Made by a program: the position numbers and the translations under genes. This document shows, piece by piece, positions 1-11,995 of a stretch of 64,000 bases of DNA; the stretch's first letter is position 1; every line of letters begins with the position of its first letter. Origin of the DNA: Jaapia argillacea MUCL 33604 (taxonomy: Eukaryota > Basidiomycota > Agaricomycetes > Jaapiales > Jaapiaceae); the NCBI GenBank assembly GCA_000697665.1, contig KL197713.1, positions 832,593 through 896,592 of the forward strand. The letters are read 5' to 3'. Below the pieces are notes generated by a model. It saw nothing but the letters and a program-made list of their open reading frames with translations. It was not told the origin of the DNA and did not search any database.

Positions 1-423
1 TCGGGATCATCCGGCTTACAGACCACCTGAGCGACTGATACTGCGTTCCCTGCAGGTTCGGATGTTGCCTGTTGACGTTTTGGACCTTAATGACGATCCA
101 TGAGGACATGGACCTTGAGAGGGGGGTAATGTCACGTTCTTTTTATTTTTGATCACTTGACCTGTAGAACATTCGTTAGTATTCTGACCAGTAGCATTAA
201 GATCTCAGTATGACGCCTTATTGCACCATCGGACTATTCTTAGCTAGCCATGTAGTATATAAGCTTGTACCATCTTAATGCAAACCCCAGTCTTGAGCTG
301 GTCTATTCCAAACCAGCCACTCTTGTGTGTCATCGGTCGACCTCATCACTCCTTGATCGCTATTCGCACTCTTCATTCAGCGCTGCTGCTAGTCACATCC
401 CTGGTTGTTGTTTGTTGCTGACA
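1..423 (+). mobile_element. 3' end of a Ty3/gypsy-type LTR retrotransposon (partial, cut by window edge)
   Basis: Positions 1-129 look like the tail of the internal region, ending in a purine-rich tract (about 113-126) that fits a polypurine tract. The LTR runs about 130-423: it begins TGTCAC, ends in ...TGACA, is about 294 bases long, and carries a TATA-like stretch near 252-262. A G-rich tract followed by TGTCAC is common for gypsy-class elements of agaricomycetes (family knowledge). Only the right end is in the window, so intactness, the matching left LTR and the target-site duplication cannot be judged. Age unknown. Confidence 0.7.
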
Positions 424-431
424 GGGAAGCA

Positions 432-1421
432 ATGGAGCGCCTTCCTGACCTCTCAAAGGATTGGTTGAAATCCGTTGACCAGGATCTCATATCGCTCCTA
501 CCTTCGACCCCAAAACCGGCGGCTGTGCATCAGGACGTGTTTAACAATGATACCTCCAGGTTGTATCTGGCAACGAGCTGTTTTACTTGCCGCGGATGCA
601 CTCCCCACGTACCCCTGGACTATCGTCGACTTCTTTCCCATCATTGCATGAGCAGGTATCACGAGTTCCTTGAGGAGGGATCTGACCTCAGGGAACGTTG
701 TTTGGAGATGAATTGCATGCCGTGGTCCAAAGCTCGAGTCAAGTTTGACGACATCGCTTCTAAATCGGTGAACGATATCCTTAAACTGTGCCAGAAGGAC
801 GCGACTATCACCACAAGTGCCGAATTTGAAGATTTGGATGTTCGATTGGAATGCACTACATGCTCTCGTGTGGCTGGTTATTACAGTGCGCGCGTCATGA
901 TGACCCCGAAGGCAGCGGTAGGAGATTGTATTATATCATGATGATCTTGTCTTATGTGGTTGCTCCCAGGTCAAACACCAGTTAGAAAGGAAGGGTCACC
1001 GGTTTAAGGTGCTCGACATGGCTGACACGGTTATGGTGAAGATGAAGGAGGTGCAGGCAACTTGTTTCGATCCCATCTGGCGATGTGTTCGGTGCAGACA
1101 GGCCCTCACGCCATACGAAACCCCGACCCATATGGCGCAGAGGTAAGTCGGTTCTGTTATTGTGAATTTGGGACTTGACCATAAGGAATTGTTCGCAGCC
1201 ATAACCTTGACGCAGTCGGCAAGGACGACACCTACCGAAACTATGAATGTAATATTATCCACCCAAAACCTATCAGCACTTTCGCTGTCGCAGATGAGGA
1301 TGACTTTGGTATTGGGGGTTGGCACGGGGGACTCTGGGAGGATCTCATGGATGATTTCTCGCAGGATTCTGACGACGATGGGTATTATGATGGGTTTGAC
1401 GACTGGTTTGGCTTTTATTAA
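432..1421 (+). CDS. Cys-rich hypothetical protein next to an LTR
   Basis: Exons 432-917, 970-1142, 1199-1421; 293 aa. I do not recognise a named family with certainty. The protein has paired cysteines typical of small zinc sites (SCFTCRGC near residue 57, CTTC near 143, CVRC near 200) and an acidic, aromatic C-terminus (DDDGYYDGFDDWFGFY). The cysteine layout resembles the C-terminal part of F-box-like proteins abundant in agaricomycetes, but no F-box is present here. The chosen ATG lies nine bases after the LTR end, and its frame is open back into the LTR. An original N-terminal part may therefore have been cut off or replaced when the element inserted. Both introns have clean GT-AG borders (52 and 56 bases). 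Function unknown. Confidence 0.6.
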
Positions 1422-1698
1422 TAATGGGCGGGCTATATGCACAGTTCCTACTCTATCGTACAAGCAAATATTTTTTGGACCGAGTGCACGATGTGCATGT
1501 GTACACGAAATCAGGCGAATTGCAAGTGGAAATGCAAGGAATCGGAGTGTTGAGTCGGGAAGAAACTCAACAAAACCAATCGGATTTAGCGGATGACGCC
1601 GGGTGTTGAGAGTCGGAGATGGAACTGGGCTTGAAATTGGGGAGGATTTCTTTCGCGTTCGGAATTGCTGGCAATATTCACCACCACAGTCGTCGACG

Positions 1699-3631
<1,933 letters not shown>

Positions 3632-4286
3632 AGGAGGGAGTGGGTTGCATGCGTCGGTATAGAGTAAAACCTTATACATATGTGGCGGCGATGAATCAAA
3701 ATCTTTTCCTCTGTTTTTGCGTGCGACCAAGCGCTTCCTTAAATATTTTAAATACATATGTGCCTTGACTAGATTGACTCCCGAGAGCTTGGAATTGTGG
3801 GGGCCATGGTATCCCCAGACTGTTTGCTCTCATGATGGAAATCGCCACTCCAGCACGATTCGTACCTGCGATATATGATGGAGAAGGATGTTGTGGTTGT
3901 GTCCCAAATTGCCGTTGATTGGTTCATACTTCCAATCAAAATCCATTTCCGGCAATTGCATCTCCATCTTTAAAGCATAACTTGGGTCAATCGAGCTGCA
4001 GCACCCCCCACCCGCCATAGCGCAGGTTCGAGTCCCGCCGGCGTGGGTTGTTGGTGATGCACGCCGCGCGAAAAGGAGGGAGATCGCACACGATTATGCC
4101 TACAGTAAGGTTTTGAGAATCCTGTGAAAAGTCTCTTGATACAGTTCCGAAAAATGATTCTCCCATGTCCACACTGCGCGTGGATGAGTGGTCTAAGGCA
4201 GAAATTTTAAATTTTACGGTGAAGTGCTGCTGGTCGCTGGTCGCTGGTATATCATAAATGGTATATAAAATGGTCAAAAATCAACC
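3632..4286. other. gap with tRNA-like relics
   Basis: No coding gene seen. It holds the ATP2 3' flank and two tRNA-like scraps on the plus strand. Positions 4020-4044 match the last part of the neighbouring tRNA-Ser (T-arm plus acceptor) at 24 of 25 bases. Positions about 4180-4199 resemble a tRNA D-arm/A-box (GAGTGGTCTAAGGC). They lie in reversed order and do not form one tRNA. Confidence 0.5.
4229..4248. repeat. short tandem repeat, 7-base unit
   Basis: The unit GCTGGTC occurs nearly three times in a row. It sits between the tRNA-like scrap and the intact tRNA-Ser. Confidence 0.6.
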
Positions 4287-4387
4287 CGACGCCGGCAGGA
4301 CTCGAACCTGCGCTCCCAAAGGGAAACAGATTATTATTTATTTATTTAAATTCTAATCTGTCGCCGTAACCACTTGGCTACAGCGCC
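4287..4387 (-). tRNA. tRNA-Ser(AGA) with a 19-base intron
   Basis: On the minus strand the acceptor stem GGCGCTG pairs with CGGCGTC (two G-U pairs), with discriminator G. The D-arm is GCC AAGTGGTTA CGGC, the anticodon stem ACAGA/TCTGT and the loop TTAGAA plus A, giving anticodon AGA. A long variable arm TCCC-TTT-GGGA and T-arm GCAGG TTCGAGT CCTGC are intact. The long variable arm and G73 are serine identity features. A 19-base A/T-only intron occupies 4332-4350, between bases 37 and 38, the canonical eukaryotic place. Without it the tRNA is 82 bases. A T-run follows immediately downstream (about 4276-4280), as expected of a Pol III terminator. Confidence 0.95.
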
Positions 4388-4697
4388 GTGAAAACTTATC
4401 CAAAGTAGAACAATATATCCCCAACCTTTACTCCCATCTCCCCACTTGGTAAGATTCTGGGATCTATGCTCTTCCATCGTTTCCGGGTTGCACAGACTAC
4501 TTATATTGTTCTAGTCACGTAGGGTACTTCAGTTAAATCCAACCGTGTTTTGCAGGGCCTTGTGATTAATCGGCCTTTCTTCGAGTAAAGTTACGCTAAT
4601 CCTGAATGGTTTAGCTGATTGATGCGGACGTATATAATATATGAGCCGGTTGCTAGTGCTCAAAGTTCTCTCCTCACCAATTCACCCTCTGTGCAAG
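4388..4697. other. gap upstream of the 4698 gene
   Basis: It contains the 5' flank of the tRNA-Ser gene and the promoter of the plus-strand gene at 4698. No further gene seen. Confidence 0.5.
4631..4640 (+). promoter_or_regulatory. TATA-like box
   Basis: TATATAATAT lies 58 bases before the ATG at 4698 and directly before another in-frame ATG at 4641. A TATA box at this distance favours transcription starting after 4641, so 4698 is the better start codon. Confidence 0.45.
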
Positions 4698-5811
4698 ATG
4701 GATGAGGGCAATAAAGTGAATCCCCAAGACTCAGCCCTTCCCCTTGTGCCACAGACACAGCCATTCGGTAAGACGTGCAGCTCTCCCCGAGTGCACATCA
4801 TTGGCAGAGATGGCAGGCGGTAAGTCATGAAACCATCTGTATATTGACCCTTGGCGACGACTCGCTCCCGTCTAGCGTCCGGTGGTTGAATAGGGAAGAC
4901 AGAGCAATTTGTAGGATTATGGACAAACAGGGGTTTAGCCTTGAAGTTATATGTGCAACAGTGGAATGCAGCGCGAAGCAAACCGCCGAAAAAGCTATTG
5001 GCAACCAACGTTCTGTGCCCGACAATGTCGACAGTGACATTGAGCATCTTCCAGAAGATATAAAGACAGCGTACACGACATTCTTGGAGAAGGTTGGCCA
5101 ATCTCCACTCCAACTTCAAGTTTTCACGCTGACTGTCTTAAATCAACAGCATCCGGATGGGTTTCCATATGCCTGCGGAGCTGGAAGAGGCAGTCGCAGG
5201 ACGGGAATCGAAGGAAAGCGACGTAAGAGAAAGGTTACGAAACCCGACGCCGCTTCCCCAGTCAGTCAACGAGTGAGTGAACAACCGAACCATGAGAACC
5301 GTCTTGAGTTCAGGTCGCAGACGGCAAAGAAGCCAAGGTTCGCGGAACCTCGCAGTCACGGTTCAGAGGTGCGTAACTCGTCCATTGGTGAGGTCGTAGG
5401 TACTGAAATTGACGCCAGATGCGAGATGGTTTAGCACCGAGAACCGAGGTATGAATTCCAAGACCGATGGTGATGCGAATCGGTTCTGATACGTCTCTGC
5501 AGGTGCCGCAGACTCGGAGAACCGTCATCACCATAATAGACGACGACGACAACGAATCAGTCAAGGTCGAGGAGTCAGCCGATCCACTGGAGCCCGTAAA
5601 GTTGTTCCTTCGATCCAATCGCTTGGATGAGTCCCGCTTCCTCCCGTTTCTTCAGGAAGGAGGGATTACGGACCAACCGAAGTTGCAGATGTTATTGGAC
5701 CTTCAACCAAATTTGCAAGGCGATATGTTGGAGAATTTGGACAAGCATAAGAAGTTGCTCATGATTGAGAGATATGCCCTTCTCGGCGCGCTGCAGAAGG
5801 ATGCCGAGTGA
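4698..5811 (+). CDS. hypothetical protein with HTH-like segment and SIM-like motif
   Basis: Exons 4698-4819, 4876-5368, 5503-5811; 307 aa. Not recognised as a named family. The segment near residues 41-85 (WLNREDRAICRIMDKQGFS, then EVICATVECSAKQTAEKAI) reads like a helix-turn-helix of the homeodomain/Myb-like kind, which suggests DNA binding (inference). A basic stretch follows (GKRRKRKVTKPD), a likely nuclear signal. Near residue 211 lies VITIIDDDDN, which fits a SUMO-interacting motif: a hydrophobic core followed by acids. The C-terminal 75 residues are a helical Leu-rich domain (PVKLFLRSNRL to LLGALQKDAE). The second intron (5369-5502, 134 bases) is long for this window, so an extra small exon there is possible. 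It runs tail-to-tail with the DUF1776 gene. Confidence 0.65.
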
Positions 5812-6069
5812 AGGATATCGTACGTCAATAGTGTTGACAAGCGTTGTTCATCGAATGTTTGTTGTGTATGTTGGTACCGTACTGAATGTAAATCGTGACA
5901 TGTGTAATGTTCAGTCAGAATCTCATGAAACGATGCAATGCAACACTCAGCTCGAATGACCGTATAATATAACACAGGTTGATACAGCATGGGTCCACTT
6001 ACAACAGATACACTATGCGTACAATGTCCCCATTCTTCCACAAGAGTTCATATACAACGAGCAACTGCG

Positions 6070-7963
6070 CTAAGCAGGTGAGGTCGTCTGGGATTCAACC
6101 ATCGATTTCTCGTGAAGATTGATCCAGCTTTCTCCAACACCAGAAGTATCACCAGCATTGCTCTCCACGTCAGCCTCAGAGCCAGCTTCCACACTTTCGT
6201 TATCATGGGAGCCTTCCTGATCTGAAGTCAGAGGCGACTCCTCTGAAACGGCCTTCTCGATAACAGTGGGTGCTTTCGCATGTGGGACTTGCGGCGGCGG
6301 TAGCCCGACACGAGGCGGGACGGGGAGTAACGCATTCCTGATGGAGATGAGTAGATGAGGAATATTGAGGAGTCCATCAAGAATGAGGTTTGGCAGATAA
6401 GAAGCCACGGTGTATGTTCCGGCTACGGCATGGTAAGTTAATAAAGACAAGTCTGAAAAATTAGAGTTGAATCACTCACCTCCAGCACCAATGGCAATCC
6501 TATCGCCTCGGATCCAATTGCGAAGGCTACCAAACTTCAAGCCGAAGATAGGCTTGAAACCCTTCCGCCCTCCAGTGACGACTGAAAGAAGGCAGCTCAC
6601 GAAGTGCGCTACATGGGTGGGCTTCCGATGAACGCGATACTGAGCTCCTTCGACTGCAGCGGTAAATGCTGCTTCGTAGGTAGATACCTCGGACGCCGTC
6701 CAATCTCGCATTGAACTATGAAGATCGAGATAGGGTTCGACAGCGTTCGATGACATGGGAGCGGCAACAGCGCCTACGTCAACTACGACGACCCTGATAC
6801 CCTTCATAGAGCGAGAGGGGTCGGTTAACGCGGCGATGTGAATCTCTCTTCGGAGTATCTCAACGCCACGGAGGGTGGCTGCAGCACTCATCGACTGTGC
6901 TGCGGCAAAAGGCAGGCCCACCCTCGCGTCGGTCGCTGGGACGCAAACGATGATGCTCTTCTGTTCTCTGTTGTTGGAAGCGTAATCCCGACTTCGAGAC
7001 GGCGTCGTCCTGAGAAGGGGGAGCAGCGCCTGGAGGACTTGAAGCGGCAAGATGTGGCTAGCGACGAGGAATGGCATATACGTGTCGCTCATCTGTATGT
7101 GCTCGAGAGGCGCCACAGAAGGTGATATCGCGGGAGATGGAAGTGTCAAAAGACAAATCACTGATTGAATATATGCGCTCGTTGACAGGGAAGCATGGGG
7201 GTCTCCCGAGGAGTTTATGGGAAAGCGTCGAGATAATGTTGACGCCAGGGAGCGAAGGAAGAACGGCAGCGTTCCTGGCTAGCATTCATAGGCATCGTAT
7301 GTCAGAATGGAGACTGACGACTAGCAGGAAGATGGCACACCTCAGTAGGATCGAGCACTAATGCCCGGACGTATCCATGGCCCCTCTGCTCTATTTCGTC
7401 GACAGCTTCGGGAGTGGCGACGCTAGTGATGACGATATACCCCTGCCTTTCGAGGTGGAGGATCAAAGGTAACGCAAGGGGTGTGTCGCCTCCCAATACA
7501 ACTGGTGGGAGGAGTATGTGAGGAACGGGGAATGGAACCATCGATCAGCCAACGCACCCACGACTTGTCTCCTCTCATTAGCAGAAAGAGCTTGAGCTCT
7601 TCTCATCCGTGCGCTTCTCCTCATGTAAACTGATCCATATCCCGCAAGGAGTCCCGCACCAACTGCACCAACTGCGATGCCTGCTGCAGTTCTTGGGTGT
7701 TCACCCACCCAATCGGCCGAGTGATCCCACCATGACTTTGGGGGCGGTGGGGGTGGTGGAGGCGGCGGGATCTCAAAATCTCCCAGCCCAGGAAGATGGA
7801 TCTCCGGGAATTGGGGGGGTCCATATCGCGTCACATCGGCCCATAATCTGTGGACGGCCTCTCGTACATTTGGGAGGTCGGGTGCTACGCCCGCCAACGA
7901 GGAGAAGACGAGGTCTTCAACTGATTCCAAATAGCTGTGGACTTGGTCGAGGGTGGACGACAT
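6070..7963 (-). CDS. DUF1776 family protein
   Basis: Four exons on the minus strand: 7963-7558, 7501-7341, 7278-6480, 6422-6070; 572 aa. The DUF1776 family is fungal, has a short-chain-dehydrogenase-like fold and no firmly known role (family knowledge). Visible features: a run of ten prolines near residue 70, one predicted membrane helix (TAAGIAVGAVGAGLLAGYGSVY, residues about 95-115) followed by Arg residues, then a Rossmann-like start (VLGGDTPLALPLILHLERQG) and PGTLPFFLRSLASTLSRR. The C-terminal 70 residues are acidic and low-complexity. Introns are 56-62 bases. It shares a 266-base upstream region head-to-head with the cyclic phosphodiesterase gene. Confidence 0.85.
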
Positions 7964-8229
7964 GGTGGTAGATCACCAACGTTGTCTCCGACATCATCCA
8001 GAGAATGGCCCGGACAAAACGTTGAGGGGCATTTCCTTATATGGGCCTTCAGGCACTCGCCTTTCTCAGTTTCTGTTCGTCGCGCGTATCTATTCATCGA
8101 GACACCCGACTGGGAGGTACGTGGGCTTACTTGGTTTGGCATTCGTTAACCTGGTTGCGAGAAAGCGATATCTTTCTGATCACAGCCCTGATTCCACCCA
8201 CTGACTGCCCACTTTGACTGAGGTCAACC

Positions 8230-8870
8230 ATGGGTGAGCCGTTTCACTTCTTTCCGAGGTGATTGCCACTTACCATCAGGCAATGCTAGGTATTGCGATA
8301 TGGCTGGTTCCATCCCCAGAGGAGGCGATCAAAATCAAGCAGATAATGGACATTCGCCCTTCCGACTCGGAGAGCAGTTCTCCATCTTCGTATCCGCCCT
8401 TTGACCCTCACATCACGCTCGCCAGCCTACCCTCCACGACGGGTATCGGAGCGATCATGAAATCCATTCCTCGCAACCAACCTGTTATACCCGTCTCGTT
8501 CCAGAGTGTTGAAGCAGGCGATCATTACTTTCGATCCGTCTACGCTGCTATTAAGCCTTCCGCGGCGCTCTCCGCTCTTCATGCATACATCCACAAATCA
8601 CTCGCTCTAGAGCCCAAAACACCCAAATTTCCCCACTTGTCCCTCTTCTACATCGACGATTCCGATGCGGAGGAGAGGCTACTTCTTGTGGAGGAGTTAT
8701 CAAAGTCTGGGGTGGTCCGACGAAATGATGACGGCGGTATCACACTGGATCCCAGTGCGGGAAAGGATCCCTCGTCTCAGCTCAAGGGTTTTACAGGGAG
8801 TGAAATTTGGGTCGCAGAATGTGATGGTCCCGTGCCAGGTTGGAGGGTCATTGAGACGATTTGCCTGTGA
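8230..8870 (+). CDS. CPD1: 2',3'-cyclic-nucleotide 3'-phosphodiesterase (CPDase)
   Basis: Exons 8230-8233 and 8290-8870; 194 aa. The enzyme opens ADP-ribose 1'',2''-cyclic phosphate, a by-product of tRNA splicing, and belongs to the 2H phosphoesterase superfamily (family knowledge). Two catalytic H-x-[TS] motifs are visible: PHITLA (His near 41) and PHLSLF (His near 117). The start chosen is ATGG, a four-base coding exon in a strong context (CAACCATGG) followed by a GTGAGC donor, which joins in frame to GTATTGCG after a 55-base intron to give MGIAIWLVPS. The alternative is the in-frame ATG at 8283 inside that intron, which gives MLGIAIW. A tRNA gene with an intron lies in the same window, but no functional link is implied. 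Confidence 0.9.
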
Positions 8871-9267
8871 TTGGGTTGCAGGCTCTTCTTGAGGGCTCTA
8901 ACATTCTCAAATTATGAAGTACTGCATATTGTATTTGTGTTTGCACGGTAAATGGATCATGGAATACACGACTGTATCAAACGAATCTAATGACTACACT
9001 GGTGAATCACGGAAGATGTCAAAAAGAACGACTGGGATACAAGGCAGAACGAAAGTAATCGGGGAAGTGCGCAAGCGCAATGCATCAAAATAACGAAAGC
9101 GAACGAATCAAATCAATCTGGAGATAAGGATAGGTTAGATATAATAATCAAGTAATGTATGAGCGTGACTTGGTGAGTGGAAGGTCGAGGAGACCAGTAA
9201 TAGCTACAATGGTTAATCAAGACGACGGTCGTGAGGAAGCAATCGAGAAATCACGGAACGGGAAGAT
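8871..9267. other. convergent 3' gap
   Basis: The 3' flanks of the phosphodiesterase (plus) and arrestin-like (minus) genes. A/T-rich, no gene seen. Confidence 0.5.
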
Positions 9268-11001
9268 TCAGAGCGATTCGTCAAACGCCGGTGGGTCAAC
9301 GGGGGCATTGGTAAGTAGGGGAGTCTTTTCATCATCGCCTTCATCCTCGTCAAGATGACTGAGTGACGGCGTGTGGGGTGAAGGAGTGTAGAGGGGGAGA
9401 GGAATAGAGTAGTCGATTTTGCGATCCCCGTTGGAATGGAAGAGCTGGGAGTATGCTGGAAGGGAGGAGGCGTATGGCAGACTAGGCTGTGTTGAAATTA
9501 ACGGAGCAACGGATGAGACGGAAGAGATGGAGGATGCAGGCGAGTGCGATCGAGAACCGGAAGGGATGGGAGAAACTCGCGTCGCAGGTTGAACCTGAAC
9601 AAATTCCAAAGGAATCGAAAAGTGCACTCGCTCCGAGATCTGTTTGGGAGTCTCCTGGGCCTCCGCCGAAGCCTCGTCCAGGTCGTAGGTGCAGGACAAG
9701 GAGATATGGAGTTTGTGGCGAACTAAGAAGAGAGGTGTATTTGCCGTCACTCGGAGCTTCTTGGCACCAGCCCAGCTGTAGTCCTTATCCGAGGCGTCTT
9801 CGCCATGGCCAAGCTGTGAGAAGGGAACATCTGTCTCCATACAGAACCAACGATTGGTGGAAGAGCCCTCGTTGGCATCCTCAGCGAAGATAGACCCGTC
9901 TCCAGAAAGCTGAAACCTCCCGGATTGATTCTGGGGTAATAGAGAAAAGGTGCGGGTTACGTAGGAATGAGGTCCACCAACGACGAGACCTAGGTCGAAA
10001 AGTGTCGAAACGGAATGGGGAGCAAGCAGGGGCTCGAAAGGAGGCTGTGAGCTCTGAGAAGGAATAGGGTATTGGGTCATGTACTCCGAAGGGGGAATCG
10101 TGCTGCAAGTAACAGTCAATCTCTGCGCAGCAAGAGCTTCGACGAGGAAGACGAACCGGTATTTCTCGTACTGCTCGATATCCACCGAAAAATCCGTTAC
10201 ACGCAACTTTTTGCACTCTGACTCTGGAAGATCCCGAGTGCGGAGTCGAAGGCAAAGTGGGAACTTTGATGATTCAACGTCAACGAGCTCGGGCACTGAC
10301 GCTAAGATCTGGATCTTGGAAAGTATTTCCAGGGGAATCACGGAAGAACCACTAGGTAAATCCACGTTATCCGAGCGAGCCTCGATAGCGTAAGTGGCGG
10401 TTGGGAAAGGGCTCGTCGACGACGAAGGACGAGCCGGTGGGACAGCGAAACGACTCAGGAAGATGTCGCAAGGGTTCGCCTCGATGGTCCTCGTCTTTGA
10501 TCGGAAAGGTGAGCAGAGGGAGGAAAACCATGCGGTCTGCGAACCGTCGTCGACGACCAGGAATTTCGCAGTGGCATGTAACGAATAACAATTCCCGGCA
10601 GGGCCATGTTGGGAGTCGCCGAATTTTGAAGTAGCTGGTAACCAGCCGGGAATGGGAAGGTTAAAGACGACGTTCCACGTGCAAGGCTTATCGGAGTCCT
10701 CAAGGCCCTCGTTATTCAGCTCAACGCGTTCGGCAGGTGCCAAATCTCGTGTGATGGAGCAGAGGCGTAGAGGAGAGTAACCGGTCTCAGGGGTGACCAA
10801 CTCGGCCTGGCCCTCAAAGGTGATGTGGAGCGACTGGAGGAGCAGACGAACGGCTCGGCGGCGTTCAAACAGGGAAGAGGTCGATAGCAACGAAATTGAT
10901 ACATGACCAGATAATGAGTAGGCAGCGCTAGAGAGAACGGATTCTATATGTTGTCCGACCAAACAAATGAGAGTATACGTACGAGGAGTCTGGCCTGCCA
11001 T
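9268..11001 (-). CDS. arrestin-like protein with LPxY motif
   Basis: A single exon of 577 aa, which is unusual in this intron-rich window. The chain has long beta-rich stretches (ISIPLEFV-like, LRVTANTPLFLVRHKLHISLSC), a Ser/Pro-rich tail near 480-530, an LPAYSQLF motif and a final EKTPLLTNAPVDPPAF segment. This layout resembles fungal alpha-arrestins: an arrestin fold plus [PL]PxY motifs that bind Rsp5/NEDD4 ubiquitin ligases for transporter turnover (family knowledge). Sequence similarity that I can judge by eye is weak, so the family call is tentative. The ATG at 11001 has no in-frame competitor nearby. Confidence 0.6.
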   Translation of the reverse strand: MAGQTPRTYTLICLVGQHIESVLSSAAYSLSGHVSISLLSTSSLFERRRAVRLLLQSLHITFEGQAELVTPETGYSPLRLCSITRDLAPAERVELNNEGLEDSDKPCTWNVVFNLPIPGWLPATSKFGDSQHGPAGNCYSLHATAKFLVVDDGSQTAWFSSLCSPFRSKTRTIEANPCDIFLSRFAVPPARPSSSTSPFPTATYAIEARSDNVDLPSGSSVIPLEILSKIQILASVPELVDVESSKFPLCLRLRTRDLPESECKKLRVTDFSVDIEQYEKYRFVFLVEALAAQRLTVTCSTIPPSEYMTQYPIPSQSSQPPFEPLLAPHSVSTLFDLGLVVGGPHSYVTRTFSLLPQNQSGRFQLSGDGSIFAEDANEGSSTNRWFCMETDVPFSQLGHGEDASDKDYSWAGAKKLRVTANTPLFLVRHKLHISLSCTYDLDEASAEAQETPKQISERVHFSIPLEFVQVQPATRVSPIPSGSRSHSPASSISSVSSVAPLISTQPSLPYASSLPAYSQLFHSNGDRKIDYSIPLPLYTPSPHTPSLSHLDEDEGDDEKTPLLTNAPVDPPAFDESL

Positions 11002-11995
11002 ACATCTGTAAGGAATCGGATAATGGGTGTATTTCTATGGAAATAGACATGGCGATGGAATGCCAAGGAGGTCGGGGAACGAGAGGGTGAAGACATCGAA
11101 CTGCTGTGCGCCGGGCAGATTATATACATGATTTGCCACTAGCTTTGAGCAAAGAACAAAAGCTTTGTTCGGAAGCGGAGGGGTCGCATGGTTGGCCAGT
11201 CAGCCTGGAAAGATCAAATGAAAGCGTGTAAGACGGAGTAAACGCCTCCAGAGAACAGCCCAGCGTCTTCTTGGTATAGATTTCCTTTTGTCCCTCCAAC
11301 CTTTGTTGATCCTTTTTGGGAATAAAGTGCTTCTCCGATGCTGACTCATCCAATCCTCCAGCTGCGTTCTCCATGTCTTCTCCGAGGACAATGGGGCTCA
11401 TGGCAATCGTATCGCACAGATTACTGTACGACCGAGTCAACTTTAATGAATGCAGACGAAATGATCTCTCTGCGGGGAAGGCTGCTACGTACACATTTTT
11501 TTCACCCATTGTTCGAAGCCTGCGTGTCATGACCCAACACAGACAAGAAAAGACAAGAGCGTGTCTCCTCTCCTTGTCGGCGTCTTTAGGAAATACTGTT
11601 TCCGGAATCCTTTCGTCGATCCCTTTGTGAGATGGTGAGATGCGACTCAAGGAACCCAGACGCCTCCGAGGCGCCGACGGGAGATCTGGAGATAAGTGGA
11701 CATCACACAATGTCCCACAAGCTTAGCTGCACTTATCGAGATCATACTATTACGACTTCCCAACTCAATACTAATGAATCGTCGTCGACTCGTCGACCGT
11801 TGTGACTTGTGTCGACTCCGAGTTTCAGAAACCAAGCTAAAGTGTTCCATTCGGCATTACCAACGTCTTCTCCAAGTGTTTGAACTACTGTATGTGGCCG
11901 TAAAGCATCTTCAGTAACATTACATGGAACCCCCACATGCCCTACGGGTGAGTGGGCGATAGTTGCCGACCGCCACAGCGTAGTAGGATGATCAA
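11002..11995. other. gap: arrestin-like promoter and BRX1 3' flank
   Basis: A minus-strand open frame covers 11120-11710 but lacks an ATG at its start and shows no recognisable motif. I see no supportable gene. Confidence 0.5.

Noticed and set aside
1424-1698. Several overlapping open frames between the Cys-rich gene and ATP2
   Set aside because: They run into the ATP2 start region, have no conserved sequence, and are explained as promoter/UTR.
11120-11710. Open frame of 196 codons on the minus strand between the arrestin-like gene and BRX1
   Set aside because: It has no ATG at its start, no recognisable motif, and sits in a promoter/3' flank region.
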